Source of the DNA: Candidatus Zhuqueibacterota bacterium
GTDB lineage: Bacteria > Zhuqueibacterota > Zhuqueibacteria > Residuimicrobiales > Krinioviventaceae
Direction of reading: 5' to 3'
Length of the DNA: 44,413 nt
NCBI GenBank assembly: GCA_016929295.1
Contig: JAFGJB010000129.1
Location: forward strand, 1-44,413
Shown: positions 1 to 6,196 of the stretch, piece by piece
Numbering within the stretch: the first letter of the stretch is position 1
How the letters are laid out: the number at the start of each line of letters is the position of its first letter
Notes under the pieces: generated by a model
Told to the model about the DNA's origin: nothing
The model's database searches: none
What the model saw: the letters and a program-made list of their open reading frames with translations, nothing else
Program-made: the position numbers and the translations under genes

Positions 1-360
1 GACCTGTTTGTGGCAAATTTGGGAGATAAGAATTTCCTATATGCCAACAACGGTGATGGTACATTTACAAAAATCAGCGATGGCGCTCTTGTTAATGATG
101 AAAGCGATTCTCCTTGCGGTAGCTGGGGCGATTATGATAATGATGGCGATTTAGACCTGTTTGTGGTAAATTTGGGGATTAATAATTTCCTATATGCCAA
201 CAACGGTGATGGTACATTCACAAAAATTACTGAAGCAATCATTGTATATGACGAGGAATGCTCCAATGGTTGTAGCTGGGCTGATTATGACAATGATGGC
301 GATTTAGACTTGTTTGTCTCCAATTCCGGAAATAATTTTTTGTACAAAAATAATGGAAAT
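1..360 (+). repeat. In-frame tandem 153-nt VCBS repeat units
   Basis: The phrase gacctgtttgtgg recurs at 1 and 154, and a diverged form occurs at 307, giving an exact 153-nt (51-residue) period. The first two units are nearly identical at the nucleotide level for about 75 nt, which suggests recent duplication or gene conversion inside the propeller. Confidence 0.75.
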
Positions 361-1227
361 TCCAATAATTGGATCAACATTCAATGTGTCGGTACAACGT
401 CAAACACTTCGGCAATTGGTGCCAGAGTGAAAGTAAAAGCAAATATCAATGGAAATCCTGTCTGGCAATTGCAGGAAATATCGGGTCAAACGGGTTTTGG
501 CTCCCAGAACAGCCTGAATGTTGAATTTGGTCTGGGAGATGCAACGATGATTGATTCGATTCGAATCGAATGGCCTAGTGGCCTGGCCCAGGATTGGCTA
601 AATATAGCCGCCAATCAGTTCTTGACCGCCATTGAAGGCAATGATGTCATCCCTGTAGAATTGAGCAGCTTTACAGCGACGCTGGCTGGTAGAAATGTCA
701 TCCTTAAATGGACGACCGAGAGCGAGCGGAACAATTATGGTTTCGAAATCCAACGATATAAGGAATCAGACCAATCGTCGGTTAACATGTGGGAGAAAAT
801 TGGTTACATCCCCGGCAATGGTACCAGCAGTAAACCGCATAACTACACCTTTACCGATGATCATCTGGCAACATCAGGCATCTATCATTATCGGCTAAAG
901 CAGCTCGATACGGACGGCACATTTAAATATTCCCAGGAAATTAAGGTGGATTGCAGTGTGCCAACAAAGTACGACCTCAGTCAGAACTATCCCAATCCTT
1001 TTAATTCATCAACGACCATGAAGTACAGCATCATAAAAATAACAAGAGTCACTTTGAAAGTATATAATCTCAAGGGCCAAGAGATTGAGACAATCATTGA
1101 TGAACAACAAACCGCGGGAGAGAAGGAGGTGAAATGGACGCCAGAAGGATTATCAAGTGGAATGTATCTCTATAGACTGCAAGCAGGTCATTTTTCGAAA
1201 ACACGCAAGTTAATTTTGCTCAAATAA
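1..1227 (+). CDS. FG-GAP/VCBS repeat protein with ASPIC/UnbV domain and T9SS sorting tag (5' partial)
   Basis: The reading frame is open from base 1, so the true start and signal peptide lie outside the window. The visible 409 residues begin with calcium-binding-like VCBS repeats (DYDNDGDLDLFV and NNGDGTFTKI). An ASPIC/UnbV domain follows, seen as SGQTGFGSQNSLNVEFGLG and then WPSG and EG. Next comes a fibronectin-like segment around VELSSFTATL and NYGFEIQR. The end is a roughly 85-residue sorting domain with NYPNPFN, GMYLYRL and a basic terminus. Family knowledge: such proteins form beta-propellers on the surface or outside the cell, and the tag is removed during T9SS export. The substrate or ligand is unknown. 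A broken paralogue lies at 3108-4638. The stop codon abuts the left inverted repeat of the DUF1670 unit. Confidence 0.9.
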   Translation, partial: DLFVANLGDKNFLYANNGDGTFTKISDGALVNDESDSPCGSWGDYDNDGDLDLFVVNLGINNFLYANNGDGTFTKITEAIIVYDEECSNGCSWADYDNDGDLDLFVSNSGNNFLYKNNGNSNNWINIQCVGTTSNTSAIGARVKVKANINGNPVWQLQEISGQTGFGSQNSLNVEFGLGDATMIDSIRIEWPSGLAQDWLNIAANQFLTAIEGNDVIPVELSSFTATLAGRNVILKWTTESERNNYGFEIQRYKESDQSSVNMWEKIGYIPGNGTSSKPHNYTFTDDHLATSGIYHYRLKQLDTDGTFKYSQEIKVDCSVPTKYDLSQNYPNPFNSSTTMKYSIIKITRVTLKVYNLKGQEIETIIDEQQTAGEKEVKWTPEGLSSGMYLYRLQAGHFSKTRKLILLK

Positions 1228-1249
1228 GGAAAATCTTCCGGTAGGTTTT
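1228..1249 (+). repeat. Left terminal inverted repeat of DUF1670 unit
   Basis: It pairs with 3031-3052 (19 of 22 positions, with the 14-nt core at 1236-1249 perfect). The core is also reused as the 5' arm of the leader hairpin. Confidence 0.65.
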
Positions 1250-1322
1250 GATAAAAAGTTGGTTATTTCATGAAAATTATTTATGAAGTAACCGGAAGGA
1301 TTCACATCAAAACTTACCGGAG
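1236..1322 (+). promoter_or_regulatory. Leader hairpin covering the ribosome-binding site of the first DUF1670-like gene
   Basis: Bases 1236-1252 can pair with 1306-1322. All 17 positions pair if two G-U pairs are allowed, with a 53-nt loop. The 3' arm carries GGAGG at 1319-1323, the evident Shine-Dalgarno for the ATG at 1328. A further ACCGGAA at 1291-1297 lies in the loop. As DNA this is an inverted array of the TTCCGGT motif that an HTH protein could bind. As RNA it would hide the ribosome-binding site. Which applies is not decided by the sequence. Confidence 0.55.
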
Positions 1323-1327
1323 GATGA

Positions 1328-2152
1328 ATGTATCATACTCGGAGCAGTTCATACGATCGGATATTAGAAAAGACGCCGGAACAAATATTTGTCAATTCAT
1401 TACGACAAGAATTTGAGTTATCGCCGGCAGAGAGTCAAGGTATTCTAGAATTGGCCAAGCAATGTTTGTTTGGTCAGTCTCCACAAGCAGTAGGCAAGAT
1501 AAAGTTTATTTGTGCCTCGCAGCGTGCAAAACACGGCAAGCCGTTGAGTGAACAAGAGATGATCGAAGTGGAGTTGACTCTTGACAACGGTGTTGAAGAT
1601 TTGAATGTTCTGCGAGTTTCTGGTCCGAAAGCGCTTCGCCAGTTGAAAGTACTGCGTCTTAGTGAAGAGGCATGGGATCAGGATGGTTCTTTGACACAAG
1701 AAGATATAGCGCGTTTGTTGCAGGTAACCAGTCGCACAGTTCGCCAGGACATCCGCGAGTTGCAGGCTGATGGGAATTTTATTCACACCCGCGGCACCGA
1801 TCATGACATTGGCCGCAGCCTGTCGCACAAGAGCCGGATCATCGAACTCTACTTGACTGGCGATACGTACGATTCGATTATTCGCAAAAGTCGTCACAGT
1901 GCTTTTTCGATCAGACGTTATGTGATGAGCTTTGGTCGTCTGCTGCTGTTGTTGAATCACGGCATGGATGATGTGAAGGAGCTGAGCCGTCTGTTGGGTC
2001 AAAGCGAACGATTGACAGGGGAATATCTTGAGATATTTGAAAAATACAAGACGGGCGACAAGTGGCCGAAAGTTTATGTTGAGTTACTGGAGCAATTGAA
2101 GACGCTGTACCCCGCGAAAAAAAAATCAAAGGGGGACGGCGATGAAAACTAA
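1328..2152 (+). CDS. DUF1670-like triple helix-turn-helix protein, first copy
   Basis: 274 residues. I recognise it from memory as the family annotated DUF1670, whose function is unknown. After an N-terminal helical region (about 1-110), three HTH-like segments follow. They are LTQEDIARLLQVTSRTVRQ (about 121-139), a segment around HKSRIIELYLTGDTYDSI, and DVKELSRLLGQSERLTGEY near the end. There is no signal peptide and no catalytic nuclease motif. The start at 1328 is supported by GGAGG four bases upstream. The last 11 nt overlap the next gene, so the two are probably co-translated. The inverted repeats around the pair suggest a role in recognising element ends or in repression. That is inference. 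Confidence 0.8.
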   Translation: MYHTRSSSYDRILEKTPEQIFVNSLRQEFELSPAESQGILELAKQCLFGQSPQAVGKIKFICASQRAKHGKPLSEQEMIEVELTLDNGVEDLNVLRVSGPKALRQLKVLRLSEEAWDQDGSLTQEDIARLLQVTSRTVRQDIRELQADGNFIHTRGTDHDIGRSLSHKSRIIELYLTGDTYDSIIRKSRHSAFSIRRYVMSFGRLLLLLNHGMDDVKELSRLLGQSERLTGEYLEIFEKYKTGDKWPKVYVELLEQLKTLYPAKKKSKGDGDEN

Positions 2153-2954
2153 GGCTCTAAATCGATATGAATCAATACCTAAGCGAAGTTTTCGAAATTC
2201 TATAATTCGTTTATTGGAAGAAAACTACAAGTTGTTGGGCAGCCATAAAGTGATTGAGATGATCGCCGATGACATTGTGAATGTGCACAAAGAATTCTAT
2301 CCAAAGTTGGAAGAAGGGAGCTTTGGCCATATTGTCTGGCGGACGACCAAAGTGACAAATCGGAAGCCGAGCTACGGCACCAGAGCAGAAGACTATGAGG
2401 TTCAGACGGTGATACTGCCTTTGGTGACCGATGAAGATATTGACAATCGGATCAAAAGCCATTACTCGCATCCGAAGGAAGACGGCAGTGCCAATTATGA
2501 AAAACAGCAGGATCGGGACATAAAGGTGATGGCGCGGTTATGCAAAAGTGCAGCGGAGCAAGGTGGCTGGTTAACCGGGGCGGAGTTGAGTGTTATGTTG
2601 AATAGGTCGCTCGGTACAATTGGCCGGTATATGCGGATTTATCATGAGACACATAACGACATTTTACCGACCAAAGGGATGATGTTGGATCAAGGCAGCA
2701 AGCCGACGCACAAAGCGGCAATTATAGATCTTTATGAGCAAGGGTATCCGGAGCCGGACATTGCGCGGTTGACGAATCACACAATAGAATCGACGAGTCG
2801 CTATATCAAGGCTTATAAGAACATCAAGTTATTATTAGAAAAGAAATTTGGTATGATGGAGATTACTCGGATTACGGGCATGGGCCAAAGGACAATATAC
2901 CAATACCGAGATTTGATCATTCAGTATCATCCATCGCTAAAGGAGACAAAGTAG
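2142..2954 (+). CDS. DUF1670-like triple helix-turn-helix protein, second copy
   Basis: 270 residues and a diverged paralogue of the preceding protein with the same layout. An N-terminal region with GSHKVIEMIADDIV is followed by HTH-like segments WLTGAELSVMLNRSLGTIGR, a segment near HKAAIIDLYEQGYPEPDIAR, and MMEITRITGMGQRTIYQYR. The start at 2142 lies inside the end of the upstream gene and is preceded by GGGGG, consistent with translational coupling. The tandem paralogues may act as a heterodimer on the TTCCGGT motifs. No enzymatic residues are recognisable. Function unknown. Confidence 0.8.
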   Translation: MKTKALNRYESIPKRSFRNSIIRLLEENYKLLGSHKVIEMIADDIVNVHKEFYPKLEEGSFGHIVWRTTKVTNRKPSYGTRAEDYEVQTVILPLVTDEDIDNRIKSHYSHPKEDGSANYEKQQDRDIKVMARLCKSAAEQGGWLTGAELSVMLNRSLGTIGRYMRIYHETHNDILPTKGMMLDQGSKPTHKAAIIDLYEQGYPEPDIARLTNHTIESTSRYIKAYKNIKLLLEKKFGMMEITRITGMGQRTIYQYRDLIIQYHPSLKETK

Positions 2955-3030
2955 GACTTGATGAAGAGGTAGGGAATTCATAGATTGGGTTGTCGCGCGG
3001 CAGCCCAGACAGACCGATCTATTCCAAAGA

Positions 3031-3052
3031 AAAACCTACCGGAAATATTTCC
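3031..3052 (-). repeat. Right terminal inverted repeat of DUF1670 unit
   Basis: This is the inverted copy of 1228-1249. It lies 76 nt after the second DUF1670-like stop codon and 55 nt before the start of the broken FG-GAP gene. Confidence 0.65.
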
Positions 3053-3107
3053 TAAACGTAAATAGAATGCGAGTTAAAGAGTAGTTCTTTTTCCCATGAG
3101 GTATAAT

Positions 3108-4638
3108 ATGCGCCTAAAATTCATGTTTCCTTTTCTTTGTCTCCTCTTCTCCCTTTGTCCGTACTTGTCTTCGCAGGATCAATTTACAAAAATCATTGAT
3201 AGTGTTATTGCTCAAGATGAAGGCAATTCCTATGGATTGTAGCTGGATTGATTATGACAATGACGGCGATGTTGACCTGTTTGTCGCAAATATATTCAAT
3301 CAATCTGATTTTTTGTATACGAACAATGGCGACGGTTCTTTCACCAAAATATCCGCCGGCATTGTGGTGAATGATGCGGGCTATTCGCACGGCTGCAGCT
3401 GAAGTGACTATGATAACGATGGTGATTTGGACCTGTTTGTCACGAACATTGGAAATAACTTTCTGTATAACAACAACGGCGATGGCTCCTTTACAAAAGT
3501 ATCTGAAGGCATTGTTGTCAGCGATGGCGGCAATTCTTATGCAAGCTGCTGGGCGGATTTTGACCGAGATGGCTATCTGGACCTGTTCGTCGCCAATTCA
3601 GGCGGACAAGACAATGCTTTGTATTTGAATAGGGGCGATGGCTCTTTTGCCAAAATCACCACCGGCTATCTGGTGAACGATGCCCGCAATGCCTCCGGCT
3701 GCGGCTGGGCGGATTATGATAATGACGGGGATTCGGACATTTTTGTCGCGTATGAAGATGGCCCAAATATTTTGTATCAAAACAACGGCAATGAAAATCA
3801 CTGGCTCAACATCACGTGCATGGGCACGGCGTCCAATCGCTCGGCCATTGGCGCCAAGGTGCGAGCCAAAGCGCTCATCGGCGGAAAACCAGTGTGGCAA
3901 TTACGGGAAATCTCCGGTCAGACCGGTTTCGGCAGCCAGAACAGTCTGAATGTCGAGTTTGGCTTTGGCGATGCGGATATAATTGATTCGCTGGTGGTGG
4001 TGTGGCCCAGCGGCTTGATCCAGGTGTGGGAAGATATACAAGCGAATCAGTTCCTGACCCTCACCGAGGGGAGCGATGCCATTCCGGTCGAGTTGACATT
4101 GTTTACCGCTCACGTCAATGGGCACGATGTGATGCTGGAATGGATCACCGAATCGGAACGGAATAATTATGGATTTGACATTCAGCGCACCTCGGAACAA
4201 GCCTGGGAGAGAATCGGTTTTGTGCAGGGGCATGGGACGAGCGCGACGCGGCATGTCTATTCGTACAAAGACTCGGATGTGGCGCTCGGTTCCTATCGCT
4301 ATCGATTGCGCCAGATAGATACGGATGGCCGCTCTCGATATTCGCAAGAGCTGGAGGTTCAAATTGGGCCGGTGAGAGAATTCAGCTTGAGCCAAAACTA
4401 TCCCAATCCGTTCAATTCGGCCACGACGATTTTTTACGAGCTTGCCGAGGATAAGCACGTCACCTTGATCGTCTACAACGCTTGCGGACAGCAGGTGGCT
4501 AGGCTGGTAGATGAGCAGAAAAAGGGGGGACGTCATTTCGTGTCCTGGGATGCTGCAGAGCACCCGTCAGGACTCTATTTTGTCCGCTTCATAGCCGGGG
4601 AGTATTCGGAAACGATCAAAATGATGTTGTTGCGGTGA
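3108..4638 (+). pseudogene. Broken FG-GAP/VCBS-ASPIC surface protein with T9SS sorting tag
   Basis: The original start is ATG 3108, eight bases after GAGGT. It encodes a clear signal peptide (MRLKFMFPFLCLLFSL, cleavage near SSQ). Two lesions interrupt the frame. One extra base near 3236 turns the expected GNSYGCSW into an early stop at 3240. A TGA at 3400-3402 stands where the repeat expects Trp (GCSW-SDYDND). From 3403 to 4638 the frame is intact: VCBS repeats about every 52 residues, an ASPIC/UnbV domain (SGQTGFGSQNSLNVEFGFG), a fibronectin-like region and a sorting domain (NYPNPFNSATTI). TGA serves as a normal stop elsewhere in the window, so recoding is unlikely. Sequencing error remains possible for either lesion. 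It is a paralogue of the gene at 1-1227. Confidence 0.8.
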
Positions 4639-4661
4639 GGTGAATTTATAGGAGAGTCGGC

Positions 4662-5108
4662 CTAGCTCAACAAAGACAAAAGCGACAGCCTCTTCTCCGG
4701 CGAGAGTTTCAGCAATTCCTTGATGATGATCGGCAACACCCGGTCGTCTTTGTCGATGATATGCGCCAGCAATTCAAGGATCAGTTCTTTTTGCTCGGGA
4801 TTGTTATGCAGCAGCGAGGTGATTTTTGCCAGGCTGTTATCGCTATGATAATCCTCGCTGCCTTCTTTGATTCTGTTCTCATCACCTTCAATAAAAAAAT
4901 CAACAACACTTTTATCATACGCTTTCGCGAGTTTTTCCAGCGTCGGTATGGTTGGCGGCTTGAGGGATGTTTTGGTCTCCGCCCGGCTGATTGTCTCCTG
5001 CGCCAGCCCCGTCAGTTCATGGACGCGCATTTGTGAATAGTTTTTGTCTTTGCGAAACCTGACGAGGTTCCTGCCCACTATGTCATATAATGATTCTTCC
5101 ATAACCAT
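4662..5108 (-). CDS. XRE/Cro-type HTH transcriptional regulator
   Basis: 148 residues. The N-terminal HTH (about 8-62) has the typical Cro/CI order: GRNLVRFRKDKNYSQMRVHE, TGLAQETISRAE, then PTIPTLEKLAKAYDKSVVDFF. The remaining 80 residues are helical and acidic (ELILELLAHIIDKDD, LLKLSPEKRLSLLSLL) and may dimerise. The start could be ATG 5108 or ATG 5102, as neither has a good Shine-Dalgarno. It is convergent with the broken FG-GAP gene and divergent from the 115-residue gene at 5610, separated by 500 nt of repeats and AT-rich DNA. The target is unknown. Confidence 0.85.
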   Translation of the reverse strand: MVMEESLYDIVGRNLVRFRKDKNYSQMRVHELTGLAQETISRAETKTSLKPPTIPTLEKLAKAYDKSVVDFFIEGDENRIKEGSEDYHSDNSLAKITSLLHNNPEQKELILELLAHIIDKDDRVLPIIIKELLKLSPEKRLSLLSLLS

Positions 5109-5157
5109 TTTATAGTAAGAAAAAACAGAAAGAAAAACAATAAAAAAGGATGCATAC

Positions 5158-5320
5158 TTTTAACCACCAAGGGCGCAGAGAACGCCAAGATTCACGAAGA
5201 AATGATATTAATTTTTCATTGCCTCGCTTATTTCGAGAGGTTTACAATTACGCAGCACATCCATTTTTCTCTGCGAACCTCTGCGGTCCTTTGCGCCTTT
5301 GCGTTTAGCTTTTCATAATT
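5158..5320. repeat. Dispersed GCAGAG-type repeat, copy A (two inverted arms)
   Basis: The left arm (about 5158-5200) reads AACCACCAAGGGCGCAGAG and onward. The right arm (about 5263-5308) reads CTCTGCGAACCTCTGCGG and onward, an imperfect inverse of the left. A related pair of arms occurs at 26428-26515 and a weaker half copy near 14535. Such arrays of short AG-rich units recur between genes in many bacterial genomes and their function is not known to me. Short frames across it are not genes. Confidence 0.55.
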
Positions 5321-5329
5321 GTTGCATTG

Positions 5330-5356
5330 TTTGGTTGCGGCCAAAGGCCGCGCCAA
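5330..5356. repeat. 27-nt hairpin repeat, copy A
   Basis: The sequence folds as GCGGCC-AAA-GGCCGC with TTGG/CCAA outside it. It matches 26521-26547 at 26 of 27 positions. Both copies directly follow a GCAGAG-type repeat, so the two parts probably move or persist together. Confidence 0.7.
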
Positions 5357-5446
5357 TAATCTCGGCGGTTCCACGTATTCATTTTCCGGAAGGACCTCTT
5401 TTTTTTGCATATATGGACAAAAATAGCTTGCAATTACTTGCAAAAT

Positions 5447-5461
5447 ATCATAGATTATGAT
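5447..5461. promoter_or_regulatory. Palindrome ATCATA-GAT-TATGAT in AT-rich intergenic DNA
   Basis: It is a perfect 6-bp dyad in the 500-nt gap between the XRE gene and the 5610 gene, which also holds repeats. It could be an operator for the nearby XRE regulator. Apart from AT-rich runs, nothing else is seen between 5360 and 5590. Confidence 0.25.
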
Positions 5462-5609
5462 CTATAATTTGTCATATAATAATTTAAATATATCATAATG
5501 AACGGATATAATAGGATAATGCCATTAACTGCCCTGTAAGACAGCGGTGTAAATGGGAGGCAAAGCAGGCGCATTCCATTCTTTCATTTTAAAAAAAGGA
5601 GGTGGCGAT

Positions 5610-5957
5610 ATGCTGGAACAGGATAAGGAACAGTTTTTACGACAAATCGAACGGAAAGCCAAAGCGCTGATGGACGCCATGCGTGAGCTGTATGAGCGCA
5701 ACGGCATTCACAGCCGCATTCAAATTGATCTGAACATGGGGCGACCCAATCTGCTGGTTGATATTGTCGATCCGGCAACTGATGATAAAGCCGATCCGCT
5801 GGTCAAGAGTGCGTCGGACCGGGAAGAAGCCGCGTATCATCTGATGACCGGCGCCATTGTCTTTTACTCCGATCTGTCGCCAATGGAAGCGCGCACGATT
5901 GCGCGCATGTGTTTGAATGCCTTCAAGCGCGATAATCTATTCAACCGAGATGACTAG
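5610..5957 (+). CDS. Small cytosolic hypothetical protein, 115 residues
   Basis: The start is fixed by AGGAGGT at 5598-5604, six bases before ATG 5610, one of the strongest ribosome-binding sites in the window. The protein opens with a charged helix (LEQDKEQFLRQIERKAKAL, MDAMRELYERNGI). A short beta-rich stretch follows (RIQIDLNMGRPNLLVDIVDP), and the C-terminal half is helical (REEAAYHLMTGAIVFYSD, MEARTIARMCLNAFKR). There is no signal peptide or membrane segment. I do not recognise the family. It stands alone between the repeat-bearing gap and the promoter-like element of the S9 gene. Confidence 0.75.
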   Translation: MLEQDKEQFLRQIERKAKALMDAMRELYERNGIHSRIQIDLNMGRPNLLVDIVDPATDDKADPLVKSASDREEAAYHLMTGAIVFYSDLSPMEARTIARMCLNAFKRDNLFNRDD

Positions 5958-6103
5958 GTACATCATTTTGTTAATACCGTGACATACTAATTTTGACAGG
6001 ATGAACAAGATGCACAGGATAATATTGTAAATCGATTCAATTGGCTGTGAATAAAAGGTGTGCATCAGGCCGCATGAGCGCACAAATGCATCGAATCAAA
6101 TTT

Positions 6104-6135
6104 CATTTGAATATGCCGATTCAAATTCCTATCAT
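6104..6135 (+). promoter_or_regulatory. Promoter-like element with internal dyad upstream of S9 peptidase
   Basis: TTGAAT at 6107 and TATCAT at 6130 are 17 nt apart, a normal sigma-70-type spacing. TTGAAT-N6-ATTCAA forms a dyad across the -35 side. The 30-nt block from 6104 is 28/30 identical to 27134-27163, and its frame recurs at 12900-12930. It lies 62 nt before the S9 start. Confidence 0.5.
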
Positions 6136-6196
6136 ATAGGCATGTCAAGCAAAAAAGGTCGACTGCGGAGATTCTATCGCCATAGAGGAGGCTGTG

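Larger units (their letters stand above)
1228..3052. mobile_element. Candidate mobile unit: two DUF1670-like genes between 22-bp inverted repeats
   Basis: Inverted copies of a 22-nt sequence lie at 1228-1249 and 3031-3052. They match at 19 of 22 positions, including a 14-nt perfect core (TTCCGGTAGGTTTT and its complement). Between them are only two overlapping multi-HTH genes. The unit sits between two related FG-GAP genes and starts at the base after the upstream stop codon. No DDE, serine or tyrosine recombinase signature is visible, so mobility, perhaps in trans, is an inference. A 3-nt TAA flanks both ends but is too short and AT-rich to count as a target duplication. Confidence 0.5.

Noticed and set aside
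1225-3055. TAA target-site duplication of the DUF1670 unit
   Set aside because: Three AT-rich bases, one of them a stop codon, are expected by chance.
3400-3402. UGA read as Trp (recoding) in the second FG-GAP gene
   Set aside because: TGA ends several intact genes here (for example 8366-8368 and 24146-24148), and the same gene also carries a frameshift.
5081-5094. Shared GTCATATAAT at 5081 and 5471 as XRE operators
   Set aside because: One copy is inside the XRE coding region and the motif is simple and AT-rich, so it cannot be separated from chance.
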